Origin: Tropicimonas sp. IMCC6043
Lineage (GTDB): Bacteria; Pseudomonadota; Alphaproteobacteria; Rhodobacterales; Rhodobacteraceae
Assembly (NCBI RefSeq): GCF_004146235.1
Contig: NZ_SELO01000029.1
Span: 1-48,433, forward strand
DNA: 48,433 nucleotides
Direction: 5' to 3'
A program made the translations under genes and the position numbers. Positions 23,931-33,055 of this stretch are shown here, piece by piece. Position 1 is the first letter of the stretch. Every line of letters starts with the position of its first letter. Under the pieces are notes generated by a model. The model was given only the letters and a program-made list of their open reading frames with translations. It had not been told where the DNA came from and searched no databases.

Positions 23931-24668
23931 ATGACCGCATCCATTGACATCCACGTGAAGAAGCGCGTCCTGATGATCGCCGCCAATCCTGGCGTATCGC
24001 CGACAACCGGCTGGCCCATCGGCTTCTGGTGGGCCGAGCTTACCCATCCCTTCTGGGTTTTCACCGAAGCGGGATACGAGGTCGACATCGCGAGCCCCAA
24101 GGGCGGCGACCTTGAGACCGACAGCTACTCGGACCCCGAGGACCCGTCTGGATACTCCGCCCATGACCTTATTTCGCTTGGCTTCAAGAAGTCCGAAACC
24201 CACGCCAAGCTACTGAAAGGCACGCGCTCCATCGCAGAGGTCGAACTCGACAGCTACGACGCGATCTTCCTCGCGGGCGGGCAGTCGCCCATGGTCACGA
24301 TGATCGGCGACACTGACCTTCACGACTTCGTCGCCCGCGCCTACGAGGCGGGCAAGATCGTGGCCGTAGTCTGCCACGGGACCTGCGTCCTCCTAAAAAC
24401 GAGGCTTTCAAGCGGAGATCTCCTCGTCAAGGGCAAGACATGGACGGGCTTCGCCAACAGCGAGGAAGCCTACGCGGACGCTTTCGTGGGCATGAAGATC
24501 CAGCCCTTCTGGATCGAGGAGGAGGCAAAGAAGCTTCCGGACACGAACTTCATCGTCTCGGGCATGTTCAAGGCGTTCGCCGTGCGGGACGGCAACCTGA
24601 TCACCGGGCAGCAGCAGTATTCCGGTGCCGCCGCGGCCGAGTTAACGGTCGAGGCATTGGGAAGATGA
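23931..24668 (+). CDS. DJ-1/PfpI-family protein (class I glutamine amidotransferase-like)
   Basis: A 245-residue protein. The nucleophile elbow is VAVVCHGTCVLL with C148 and H149, and the AIFLAGGQSPM loop holds the typical glycine pair. The N-terminal RVLMIAANPG strand is family-typical. The size and the GWPIGFWWAELTHPFWVF insertion fit the HchA/YDR533C-like subgroup, in which some members act as glyoxalase III or protein deglycases. GAGAGAG sits before the ATG. It closes the operon with the oxidoreductase, GFA and ABM genes, together suggesting handling of reactive carbonyl or aldehyde compounds. Confidence 0.87.
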   Translation: MTASIDIHVKKRVLMIAANPGVSPTTGWPIGFWWAELTHPFWVFTEAGYEVDIASPKGGDLETDSYSDPEDPSGYSAHDLISLGFKKSETHAKLLKGTRSIAEVELDSYDAIFLAGGQSPMVTMIGDTDLHDFVARAYEAGKIVAVVCHGTCVLLKTRLSSGDLLVKGKTWTGFANSEEAYADAFVGMKIQPFWIEEEAKKLPDTNFIVSGMFKAFAVRDGNLITGQQQYSGAAAAELTVEALGR

Positions 24669-25003
24669 ATGCCTCAAAGGGTGGTCACGGGTCGTTCTGC
24701 TCGGACCGGCAAAAGGAACGCCCGCGAGTTCCGACACACCGCAGATAATAACATGACAGGGCCCAAAACAGGCGCTCGGTGCGGTCGCGCTGAACATCCA
24801 CTTCTCGGACAAAGCCGTCATTCTTCACAGCGCAGCATCAACACGCTTTCTGAAAGTCGACTGAGCGGACGAAGACGACCTGTCGCGGACCTGACGATCC
24901 TCATTCGACGCAGCATCGCTACACTCACCTGGCGACGCAGCGGTTTACAATGCGTACGGTTCTGCAAGACTTCTCCCCATCGGATGCCTCGGAGCAGATT
25001 CTT
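24669..25003. other. Gene-free stretch with partial repeat sequence
   Basis: No gene. Composite-repeat fragments occur: CACAGCGCAGCATC (near 24828), GACTGAGCGGACGAAGACGACC (24860-24880) and GACGCAGCATCGC (24907). An ATG at 24950 begins an upstream extension of the antiporter frame, rejected below in favour of 25004. Confidence 0.4.
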
Positions 25004-26890
25004 ATGACTGACTTTCTTCTGCTGGCCTTCGTCTTCCTGATCGCGGGCGTCGTTTCGGTCCCACTCGCAGCTCGCCTGGGGCTCGGGTCGGTCCTCGGCT
25101 ACCTAATCGCTGGGATCGTCATCAGCCCGATCTTGGCCCTGCTTCATGTGGATGTGGTCTCTATCCAGCACTTTGCGGAGTTCGGCGTCGTGATGATGCT
25201 GTTTCTAGTCGGGCTGGAACTGGAACCGAAGATACTCTGGTCCATGCGGGCGCGGCTCTTGGGTCTCGGCGGCGGTCAAGTGGCACTGACGGCGGTGGCC
25301 GTCATGGCCGTGACGATGGCCTTTGGGCATGTCTGGTCCGTGGCTCTGTCCGTCGGGCTGGTGTTGGCGCTCAGTTCGACGGCCATCGTCCTTCAGACGC
25401 TGCAGGAAAAAGGCCTGATGCGGAGCGACGGGGGGCAGTCTTCATTCTCCGTACTTCTGTTCCAGGATATCGCGGTGATCCCGATGCTGGCGCTGATCCC
25501 GCTGCTTGCCATGCCGGATCTCGCTCACACGCTCGTCGAGAACGCAGGCGGCGGACACGGTGGTGGTAACGAGCATGGTGCCAGTCTTAGCCTGGTAGAC
25601 GGCTTGCCGGGTTGGGGAGTGGCGCTGGTTACACTGGCAGCTATCTCGGCGGTCATCGTCATCGGTTCGTTCCTCACTGGGCCTATCTTTCGCTTCATCG
25701 CGGCCGCCAATTTGCGCGAGCTCTTCGTCGCGACCGCACTGATGATCGTCATCGCGATCGCGCTGCTGATGACGCTGGTCGGGCTGTCACCGGCCCTCGG
25801 AACTTTCCTCGCGGGCGTGGTGCTGGCCAACAGCGAGTACCGCCACGAGCTCGAAAGCGACATCGATCCGTTCAAGGGTCTGCTCCTCGGGCTGTTCTTC
25901 ATGACTGTGGGAGCAGGGATTAACTTCGGGCTTCTCTTCGATGATTTCCTCGCCATTTTCGGCCTGTCGGTAGGGCTCATGGCGGTCAAGGCGGCGGTCC
26001 TCTACGGACTGGCGGTTGCGTTCCGGATCGGCGGGTCGGACAGGTTCCTGTTTTCCCTCGGACTGGCGCAAGCCGGCGAGTTTGGCTTCGTGCTCTTGTC
26101 ATTCACTGTTGCGAGCGCCGTTATTCCCGGAGACTTGGCGGACCGGCTGCTCCTGATTGTGGCGCTGTCCATGCTGCTGACGCCGGTGCTGTTCATCCTC
26201 TACGATCGTATGGTTGTGCCCCGCTTCTCGGCACAAGAAGAGCGGGAAGTGGATGCGATCGAGGAACAGAGTGACATCATCATTGCCGGGCACGGCCGGG
26301 TCGGCGGTATCGTCGCGAGGCTGCTGCGTGGGGCGGGCCTGCGGCCGACGGTGATCGACTACAGTTCAAAACAGCTGGAGATGCTCAAGAAATTCGGGAT
26401 TCAGGCGTACTACGGCGATGCGACCCGGGCCGATCTGCTTCACGCCGCCGGTATCCAGCATGCGAAGCTCTTCATCATCGCCATCGATGAAAAGGACCAG
26501 ATCACCGAGCTCGCCAAGCACCTGCACGAACACCATCCCGACGTACACGTCATAGCCCGCGCGGTGGATCGCAACCATGTCTATGACCTCTGGTATGTCG
26601 GCTGCCGCGACATTATCCGTGAGACCTATGACAGTTCGCTAAGAATGGGCCGTTCCGCGGTTGAGGCCCTGGGCTACTCGCGCGACCAGGCCGAGCGGGT
26701 CACGGCGGTTTTTCAGGACTTCGACCGCAAGGTAATGGTGATGGCGGCGGAGCACTACGACCCTGCCGTGCCCGCTACCGAGAACGAAGCCTACCTTGCT
26801 AGCATCAACCAGATGCGGGACGAATCGGAGGCTGAGTTGGCCGACCGCATGCATGGGATCATGGCAGAGCCGAAGGCCGGTACAGCGTGA
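25004..26890 (+). CDS. Monovalent cation:proton antiporter, CPA2 family (KefB/KefC-like)
   Basis: A 628-residue protein. The first 400 residues have about twelve membrane helices with the CPA2 pattern (RLGLGSVLGYLIAGIVISP, ALSSTAIVLQTLQEKG, GLSPALGTFLAGVVLANSEYRHELESDIDPFKGLLLGLFFMTVG). A histidine/glycine-rich cytoplasmic loop (GGGHGGGNEHG) follows helix six. A RCK/TrkA-N nucleotide-binding domain starts near residue 425 (IIAGHGRVGG). It exchanges K+ or Na+ for protons, usually for detoxification or pH balance. GGAG precedes the ATG by nine bases. The stop overlaps the MATE gene start by four bases. Confidence 0.93.
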   Translation: MTDFLLLAFVFLIAGVVSVPLAARLGLGSVLGYLIAGIVISPILALLHVDVVSIQHFAEFGVVMMLFLVGLELEPKILWSMRARLLGLGGGQVALTAVAVMAVTMAFGHVWSVALSVGLVLALSSTAIVLQTLQEKGLMRSDGGQSSFSVLLFQDIAVIPMLALIPLLAMPDLAHTLVENAGGGHGGGNEHGASLSLVDGLPGWGVALVTLAAISAVIVIGSFLTGPIFRFIAAANLRELFVATALMIVIAIALLMTLVGLSPALGTFLAGVVLANSEYRHELESDIDPFKGLLLGLFFMTVGAGINFGLLFDDFLAIFGLSVGLMAVKAAVLYGLAVAFRIGGSDRFLFSLGLAQAGEFGFVLLSFTVASAVIPGDLADRLLLIVALSMLLTPVLFILYDRMVVPRFSAQEEREVDAIEEQSDIIIAGHGRVGGIVARLLRGAGLRPTVIDYSSKQLEMLKKFGIQAYYGDATRADLLHAAGIQHAKLFIIAIDEKDQITELAKHLHEHHPDVHVIARAVDRNHVYDLWYVGCRDIIRETYDSSLRMGRSAVEALGYSRDQAERVTAVFQDFDRKVMVMAAEHYDPAVPATENEAYLASINQMRDESEAELADRMHGIMAEPKAGTA

Positions 26891-28284
26891 GCGACCTGCC
26901 GGCCGCCTTTCTCACCGGAAGCCTTACTCGACATATCATCGTCATGTCGCTCACGTCGGCGGTAGGACTCGTCGCCATCTTCTTGGTCGACGTCGTGGAC
27001 ATGCTCTTCATCTCGATGCTTGGGGTGGAGGAACTTGCCGCAGCCGTGGGGTTCGCCGGAACGGTCCTGTTCCTGACGACTTCGATCTGCATCGGTATGG
27101 CCATAGCGGGCGGGGCCCTCGTGGCCCGCGCCCTGGGCGAGGGCTTCACCGATCGGGCCAGCGAAGTGCTGACGCACGTCATGATCGTGGGCGTCGTCTT
27201 CGCGATCGCTTTCGCGACGCTGATCCTCGTCAATCTCGAGGACCTGACAAGGCTCATTGGCGCCCGCGACGAGACACAGCGTCTCGCCATGTCCTACCTG
27301 ACGATCCTTCTGCCGAGCATGCCGCTCTTGATGATCGGCATTGTCGGCAGCGCTGCGCTGCGCAGCCATGGCGCCGGACGGCTATCCATGCAGGTTACGC
27401 TGGTAGCCGGGGTAGTGAATGCGGCGCTCGACCCGATATTCATCTTTGTCTTCGGTTGGGATTTGGACGGCGCCGCGGCTGCCAGCGTGGTTTCGCGGTT
27501 CGCCCTTGCCGCCACTGCTCTCTGGCACCTGCAAACAAGATTTGGCGGCTTGTCGCGGCTGGACCCAGCGGCCTTGGCCCGTGACCTGAAAACCATCGCG
27601 GCGATCGCCGTCCCGGCCATGTTGTCGAACATTGCGGCACCCATCGGCGGCGCGTACGTTGTTCGCGCCGTGGCCGAGTTCGGAGAGGCCGCGGTCGCGG
27701 GGATGGCGATCGTAGGCCGGATCACTCCCATTGCCTTCGCCCTGATCTTTGCCATGTCGGGCGCCATCGGACCCATTATCGGGCAGAATTTTGGGGCTGG
27801 ACGGCACCACCGCGTGCGCACGGCCTTCAACACGAGTATCGGGCTGATCGTCGTTTACGTTGTGCCAGCCGTTGCTGTCCTGTTCTTGGCTCGTGGCTGG
27901 ATCGCTGACTTGTTCGGGGCAACAGGGGACGCCCGGGAACTCGTCTTTCTCTTCTGCGGGCCGCTCTCGCTTCTCTGGATCTTCAACGGCGTGATCTTCA
28001 TCGGAAACGCTTCATACAACAACCTAGGCCACCCATTCTATTCGACATGGGTCAACTGGGGGCGCAACACGCTGGGTATCTTTCCGTTTGTCTGGGCTGG
28101 GGCGCAGATCTGGGGCGCCGAAGGCGTGCTCATTGGGCAGATGGTGGGAGGTGTTCCCGTGGCCGTCGCCTCATTCATAATTGCAGAACGACTGATGCGT
28201 CGTGCCGAGGTCCGCAAGATATCGCAAGCGCCAGACTTTGCTGCGCACCGGAGGTGGTTCAACATCGTGCACACCAGGCGCTGA
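26887..28284 (+). CDS. MATE-family efflux transporter
   Basis: A 465-residue protein with about twelve membrane helices in two homologous halves. The first half is marked by LVDVVDMLFISMLGVEELAAAVGFA and the second by PAMLSNIAAPIGGAYVVRAVAEFGEAAVAGMAIVGRI, with IGPIIGQNFGAGRHHRVR as the conserved GQNxGAGxxxR block. It exports cationic drugs or metabolites using a Na+ or H+ gradient. GTG start, in-frame overlap with the antiporter stop. Pairing of a cation antiporter and a MATE pump on one transcript could link efflux to ion gradients. Confidence 0.93.
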   Translation: MSDLPAAFLTGSLTRHIIVMSLTSAVGLVAIFLVDVVDMLFISMLGVEELAAAVGFAGTVLFLTTSICIGMAIAGGALVARALGEGFTDRASEVLTHVMIVGVVFAIAFATLILVNLEDLTRLIGARDETQRLAMSYLTILLPSMPLLMIGIVGSAALRSHGAGRLSMQVTLVAGVVNAALDPIFIFVFGWDLDGAAAASVVSRFALAATALWHLQTRFGGLSRLDPAALARDLKTIAAIAVPAMLSNIAAPIGGAYVVRAVAEFGEAAVAGMAIVGRITPIAFALIFAMSGAIGPIIGQNFGAGRHHRVRTAFNTSIGLIVVYVVPAVAVLFLARGWIADLFGATGDARELVFLFCGPLSLLWIFNGVIFIGNASYNNLGHPFYSTWVNWGRNTLGIFPFVWAGAQIWGAEGVLIGQMVGGVPVAVASFIIAERLMRRAEVRKISQAPDFAAHRRWFNIVHTRR

Positions 28285-28803
28285 TGCCGCTGTTTGCGGA
28301 AATCGTCTGCACTTCGCAACAAGACCCCAATGCGCCGGACCCGAAATTGAAGACAATCTACGGTCGATCTTTTTCAGTTTCTCAAGGGCAACACGCCCGA
28401 TCAGGGAGTCCTTTCCCTGAGAATGTGATGCCACCTGTCGAACTTTATAAAATGTTGCGTCCGCTGCGGTCTGTCATCGGTCCTTCGTCGCACGGCTGAC
28501 GAATGGCAGCTTCCGAGTGTCGGCGCTTTCTGCAGCGATGCTGCACGTGCAATGCGTTCGGGTATCGTGAGTGACCGCAATGAGCAGGTAGCGACCCAAC
28601 AGGTTGGCACGCTCGACTGGCGGCTTAGTTCGCAGAGCAGCGTTCTAAATCGTTCTCACAGCAACTGAGGCGCACTGGGAATCTTCTGTATGGTTTTGAA
28701 CAATAGCTGCCATTGAAAGTGAGCGCCTTGACGACATGCAGCGTGCGCTGAGAATGGTGATCCGTACCGTTCGACAAAAGGCGCATGGAATGTCTGACCT
28801 GCA
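28285..28803. other. Gene-free stretch with weak repeat traces
   Basis: No gene. TTTCTGCAGCGATGCTGCACGTGCAATGCG (about 28529-28557) looks like a scrambled copy of the repeat's CTTCGCAGGTGCAGCA core and contains GCAGC-A-TGCTGC inverted elements. No terminator was found for the MATE gene. Confidence 0.35.
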
Positions 28804-29475
28804 ATGAGGTATTTTTTTCTGAGCACCTTGCTGGCCGCCTTGGCAATCCTTCATCAGCGCGATGTTCTGGCGGAGGAGGTAGCGAGCTTCGATTGCGCGA
28901 AGGCGAGCACCGCCGTGGAACAGACGATTTGCGAAGATGCGTATTCGATGCTCATGGACCGGGAGATCGCGCGCCAATTCGACGCTCTGCAGTCAACGCA
29001 CCCGGGCATCGTCGCCGAGCAGTTGAACTGGTTGAAACAGCGGAACCGTTGCCAAGACGACCGCATCTGCCTTTGGACTGCGTTGGCGGATCGGTGGGTC
29101 GCGTTGGGCCGGCAGATCGAGGAAAATCTGGGCATTCCAAAGCTTTCCGGTGTCTACGACTATGTCGTCCGCCCCGAAGAGATCGCGGGCGATCTGACGC
29201 TCGCGGCGGGACCTGGGGGCGATTACGGGTTCTTCATCTCTACGGTGACCCTGACGCACGGACATCTATGCGAAGTCATGGGTGCCAATGCCAGCCGGGC
29301 CGAAGCCGGCGAAGTTTTCTGGCGAATCCCCGAAACGGGCCGGGCCCTGACATTGACCCCCGGTGATGACGGGGTCGTAACACTCGCAATCGAGTACGAC
29401 GACGAGCGCAGCTTCTGTGGCGCACGCGCGTATCTTTACGGCCCGTATCGGCTCACGGCAGACGGCGGAAACTGA
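28804..29475 (+). CDS. LprI/DUF1311-like exported protein
   Basis: A 223-residue protein. A signal peptide (to about DVLAEE) leads into FDCAKASTAVEQTICEDAYSMLMDREIARQF, the lysozyme-inhibitor LprI N-terminal pattern (DC-x-A-x-T-x-VE-x-x-IC). This is continued by WLKQRNRCQDDRICL with its two cysteines. The second half, from about residue 110, is not clearly of a known family. LprI-like proteins bind lysozyme or are general periplasmic proteins. There is no obvious ribosome-binding site, so expression is uncertain. It faces the membrane protein block that begins at 29501. Confidence 0.72.
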   Translation: MRYFFLSTLLAALAILHQRDVLAEEVASFDCAKASTAVEQTICEDAYSMLMDREIARQFDALQSTHPGIVAEQLNWLKQRNRCQDDRICLWTALADRWVALGRQIEENLGIPKLSGVYDYVVRPEEIAGDLTLAAGPGGDYGFFISTVTLTHGHLCEVMGANASRAEAGEVFWRIPETGRALTLTPGDDGVVTLAIEYDDERSFCGARAYLYGPYRLTADGGN

Positions 29476-29500
29476 ATTCTCAGCTGCCGCGGCCAACGGG

Positions 29501-30517
29501 TCACTCTACCGTCGCGGGCTCCGGGGCATTCGCGAGGGCGGAGGTCAGGAAACCATGCAGCCACTCGGCATTTTTCGGGCTCAACGGCCTGATTTTCATG
29601 ACATTCCTGTCGGTCTCCACGCGCACGCTGGCGACGATGTCGTCAAACTTCAGCACTTCCATGATCGCGTCGAGTGGATAGCGCCGGCCCGGTAGCGCCA
29701 AGACGCCGAGCGTCCGACGCATGATCATGTGCTCGGGCGTCATTTCGATGCGATAGTCTACAGCCATCCAGACCAGCAGGATCGCCGCCGGCCCACCAAC
29801 GATCACCAGCTTCACGACCGGGGGATCGTTGGGCAACATCACGGTGAGGAACAGCACCGGCAGCAAGCTCAGCAGGAAGGGCCAGCGCGACTTGCGGATC
29901 ACTACCGAGACCATGCCGTCGGCATGCCACCAGGTCAGGCCCTTGGGGACCTCCTGCTGAAGGTCGAAGAAATACGCCATGCGCCCCTGGCGAGCCCGCT
30001 CCCGGGCTGATCGGGTCAGGTCCTCGACTTCAAGGCGCGTTACCTTTCCGTTGCCCGTGTCGCGCAAGGCCGGCAAGTCCAAGGCGAGCGCCATTTCGCT
30101 CCACCGCCGGCGCATGCCATAGTCGCTCTGCGACCGGTAGAGGGTGATGGTGCGCTTCGGATCGGTGCGGTGGACCAGCATGAGGATGTTCCAGATGCCG
30201 GTCTTGTCGCGAGCCGCTCGTTCCACCCGCCACAGGACGCCGTCGAAATTCCTGACCGGTTCGGACCAGTCGTCCTGACCGTCGTCGAAATGAACGACAC
30301 CGCCCTGAACCGTGATCTGGTCGGTGAAGTCGTCGTCGTTCGCCATCGCCTCGGAAAATGGCACGTCGCACGTGGCCATTCTGTAGACCACGATTGCCGA
30401 GAAGAAGCCGAAAAACGCGGCGCCGATCGGGTCTTCGATGAAGCGCAAATAGGCGTAGACTCCCAGCGCGCACAGAACGGCAACCGGGAGCCATCGGGGG
30501 AGGGCATTGAAAGCCAT
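29501..30517 (-). CDS. Membrane protein of unknown function (paralogue A of the block)
   Basis: A 338-residue protein. Two helices lie near the N-terminus (WLPVAVLCALGVYAYL and IGAAFFGFFSAIVVY), a soluble segment of about 140 residues follows, and a paired helix sits at FLLSLLPVLFLTVMLP and LVIVGGPAAILLVWMAVD. A soluble tail of about 85 residues comes after it. The soluble segment (TLYRSQSDYG...WSEMALALDLPALRD, then ARERARQGR) and the tail are alignable by eye to the protein at 35526. I recognise no family. It is the leftmost of the 29.5-37.1 kb block. Confidence 0.75.
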   Translation of the reverse strand: MAFNALPRWLPVAVLCALGVYAYLRFIEDPIGAAFFGFFSAIVVYRMATCDVPFSEAMANDDDFTDQITVQGGVVHFDDGQDDWSEPVRNFDGVLWRVERAARDKTGIWNILMLVHRTDPKRTITLYRSQSDYGMRRRWSEMALALDLPALRDTGNGKVTRLEVEDLTRSARERARQGRMAYFFDLQQEVPKGLTWWHADGMVSVVIRKSRWPFLLSLLPVLFLTVMLPNDPPVVKLVIVGGPAAILLVWMAVDYRIEMTPEHMIMRRTLGVLALPGRRYPLDAIMEVLKFDDIVASVRVETDRNVMKIRPLSPKNAEWLHGFLTSALANAPEPATVE

Positions 30518-30630
30518 ATCGCCAGTCTAGGCGTCGCGGCTTGGGACATCCACCGCGAAACACGCCCAATCTGCGAACCGTAGCAGGGGACGAATCCGCC
30601 ACGCAACAGGGTCGATGGCGGATCGGGACT

Positions 30631-31431
30631 TCAGCCCCGAGACCGCATCAGGGCGCTGACGCCCTTGTAAATCAGATATAAGCCGTAGAGGACCGGCCCG
30701 GCAGCGGTGACCAACACCGTTCCACCGCCCATTTCCATCACCCACAGAACGCCGCCAATGGTGACGGCGCTACCCACAACGACCACTGCAAGACCGGCCT
30801 TGATTGCGAACCAGCCCGCGCTGGCGAGGGTAGATCCGGGAGGCTGCGGCGGGACGAAAAGCCTGAGCAGGACAAGCCCGCCCGCGGTCACGGCCATTGG
30901 CATGGACCAGTAGAACAGTTCGGGATCGTTGAGGCCGATCAGCGGAGCCGACACCACGGGCGCGGGACCCAGCGATACCGCCAGCGCGCCCAGATAAGTG
31001 ACGAAGCCAGGCCATCGCAACATGGCCAGGCCAAGCAGCGAACCACCCCCAAAAACTACCGCCATCAAGACGGCGACATCGTCGAACTCACGTCCCATCT
31101 CGGTGATGGCAGCGTTCAGCCGGTCAACCCGTTGCTCGAGGGTGGAATTGTCGCGTTGCCAGGTGCTGGGCGCCGTTACCGCCCTGGTTCGGTCCGCAAC
31201 CCAGAACAACGGCCCCGCCACAAGTGGCCGCGCCGTTGCCGTCAGGTTCCCCTCGATCCAATCGAGAGCCTCGGCCGCCTCGATCGCTGCTTGTCTTTCC
31301 GCCGTGTTTGCCGCTGCGGAAAGCCGGGGGAGCTCCGATGGAAATGTAAGGATGGCATGCAGCACCGCGCCACTGCCGAGCAGTGCGAAGACCAGATAGG
31401 CCACGGCCAACAGGCGATTCAACCGCTCCAA
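30631..31431 (-). CDS. Membrane protein of unknown function with a periplasmic or cytoplasmic helix
   Basis: A 266-residue protein. Helix 1 is LLAVAYLVFALLGSGAVLHAIL. A 95-residue mostly helical segment follows (ANTAERQAAIEAAEALDWIEG, STLEQRVDRLNAAITEMG), then four helices including VAVLMAVVFGGGSLLGLAML, VTYLGALAVSLGPAPVV, SMPMAVTAGGLVLLRLF and AGLAVVVVGSAVTIGGVLWVM. No domain is recognised. It lies in the same direction as the gene at 29501, 113 bp upstream of it, so they could be one transcription unit. Confidence 0.72.
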   Translation of the reverse strand: MERLNRLLAVAYLVFALLGSGAVLHAILTFPSELPRLSAAANTAERQAAIEAAEALDWIEGNLTATARPLVAGPLFWVADRTRAVTAPSTWQRDNSTLEQRVDRLNAAITEMGREFDDVAVLMAVVFGGGSLLGLAMLRWPGFVTYLGALAVSLGPAPVVSAPLIGLNDPELFYWSMPMAVTAGGLVLLRLFVPPQPPGSTLASAGWFAIKAGLAVVVVGSAVTIGGVLWVMEMGGGTVLVTAAGPVLYGLYLIYKGVSALMRSRG

Positions 31432-31531
31432 GATGTCGGTCCCCAGCCGAGAAGTGTATAGCGTAATTGTAGAGCAGATTCCGCCATCCTACACTACCGA
31501 TCACAAAGCCATGGCGAGGGGACACGCCATC

Positions 31532-32116
31532 ATGGGAAGCGGCAAGCGGTCGCGCAAACCCCGCGCGGTCAAACCGCCTACAACCGCAACCGCCTGGTCG
31601 AAAGCGGTGTCGATCGTCATGATGGTCATCATCATGGGGCCCGCGGGGGGCTTCATGGGCGGTATGGTTGGGGCGGCCGTCTCGTTTGACCTGCGGGCGC
31701 TGCAACTGGGCGCAGGAGACCTGTTCACGGACGTGATCGTGGCCGCAGGAGTTGGCATCGGAGTTGCCGTCGCGGCCGGTCTCGCGACCGCGCCTTTCGA
31801 CCGTGGCAGCATTGTCCCGTTCGCGACGATCGGAGGGCTGGTGGGGGCCGTCGGGTATTTCCTCTACTCGGTATCGGTGAATGCTTGGACGATGAGCCCC
31901 TGGGGCGCCAGGATTGGCGGCAGCATCGGCGCCCTATTGGGCATACCGGCCGGGTTGGCGGTCAGCCGCGAGGAATACGTTTCTCCGTCGTTGCGCGCGG
32001 CGGCCATGCGGGCGACTCGAGCGCCGGGCCAGCGGATTGACGACGTGGACTGGTGGCGCGCCGATCTGCGATCAGGGGATACCGCGGCCGACACCGATGC
32101 CGAAGACGCGGATTGA
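31532..32116 (+). CDS. Glycine-rich membrane protein of unknown function
   Basis: A 194-residue protein with four membrane helices rich in glycine (VSIVMMVIIMGPAGGFMGGMVGAAV, VIVAAGVGIGVAVAAGLA, PFATIGGLVGAVGYFLYSV and ARIGGSIGALLGIPAGLAV) between a basic N-terminus (GKRSRKPRAVKPP) and an acidic C-terminus (TAADTDAEDAD). It is divergent from the gene at 30631. The ATG 31532 was chosen for GAGGGGA nine bases upstream; an in-frame ATG at 31511 lacks one. Confidence 0.65.
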   Translation: MGSGKRSRKPRAVKPPTTATAWSKAVSIVMMVIIMGPAGGFMGGMVGAAVSFDLRALQLGAGDLFTDVIVAAGVGIGVAVAAGLATAPFDRGSIVPFATIGGLVGAVGYFLYSVSVNAWTMSPWGARIGGSIGALLGIPAGLAVSREEYVSPSLRAAAMRATRAPGQRIDDVDWWRADLRSGDTAADTDAEDAD

Positions 32117-32254
32117 ATGCCTGCGGGAGGTGCGGCGCTGACCGTCTCTGCCAGTGTTGACGGCCTGTCCCGACACCCCTGGCATTACCACCCGAGGTCG
32201 GCGCGCTCACGGCATCGAGACACGAAGCCATCACGGCAACGCCGTGAACCGCCG

Positions 32255-33055
32255 TCACTCCTGGACGAGATCCACGAAGCAGAAGGCGGATCTGGCCTCC
32301 TCGATCTGTGCCGCCGAGAGCTGGTCGCTCAACGCCTTGAGCCGCCGGTTCGCCGGTTCGTAGTGGCTCAGCGCCGCACGGAAGTAGCATGACCAGGCCC
32401 GCAACGGCTCCTTTTTCATCGACTGGCCGTATTCGAACATGATTCCCAGGTTGGTCAGGGCGGCATAGTCGCCCTGACCCGCCGCCTTCAAATACCACGC
32501 GAGAGCAGCCGGGAAATTCTGGGCCATCCCCTCCCCGTTCGCGGCCATGATCCCGAGGTTGCGCTGGGCCGGTGCATAATCCTCGGCGGCCGCTCGGCGA
32601 TACCATGTGAGGGCGGCGCGTGGATCCTTGTCCACGCCTTCTCCGTGGCGGTAGAGGTCGCCCAGCGCATTCATCGCCGCCGGGCTGCCGTCTTCTGCCG
32701 CCCGGGTGAACAGCGAGACGGCCCGCGCGATATCCCGGTCAACGCCGTCACCGCGTCGATACAGATCGCCGAGCCCATACAGCCCCCCGGCATGGTTCTG
32801 CGCCGCCGCCTTCTCGAACCACCGGCGCGCCGCTGTCGAGTCGACGGGCAGGCCCTGTCGCCCCGTTATCCGGTAGAATCCCATCAGATATTGTGCGTGC
32901 GCCTCGCCATCTTCGGCCCGGGCCAGGATCCGGAGGTCGTGGCGGGTCGGGTTGGTATCAGTGTAGACGAAGTAGTTCAGATAGAGTTGGTAGCCGATGA
33001 AGATCGGCAGCCCGATGATCATCGACAGGAAAAGGAGTCTTTCTAGGGATCTCAA
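32255..33055 (-). CDS. Membrane-anchored Sel1-repeat (TPR-like) protein
   Basis: A 266-residue protein. An N-terminal helix (LLFLSMIIGLPIFIGYQLYLNYF) anchors it. Five Sel1-like repeats follow, each about 36 residues with the pattern A...LG.LY..G.GV..D...A..W..RAA (for example GLYGLGDLYRRGDGVDRDIARAVSLFTRAAEDG). A short C-terminal segment with two cysteines ends it. Sel1 repeats bind other proteins, so this is a likely scaffold facing the periplasm. The adjacent divergent gene encodes the long repeat protein. Confidence 0.88.
   Translation of the reverse strand: MRSLERLLFLSMIIGLPIFIGYQLYLNYFVYTDTNPTRHDLRILARAEDGEAHAQYLMGFYRITGRQGLPVDSTAARRWFEKAAAQNHAGGLYGLGDLYRRGDGVDRDIARAVSLFTRAAEDGSPAAMNALGDLYRHGEGVDKDPRAALTWYRRAAAEDYAPAQRNLGIMAANGEGMAQNFPAALAWYLKAAGQGDYAALTNLGIMFEYGQSMKKEPLRAWSCYFRAALSHYEPANRRLKALSDQLSAAQIEEARSAFCFVDLVQE

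Noticed and set aside
24950-25003. A longer antiporter start at ATG 24950
   Set aside because: It adds 18 residues unlike the family start and has no ribosome-binding site; ATG 25004 has GGAG at the right distance and begins right at the first helix.
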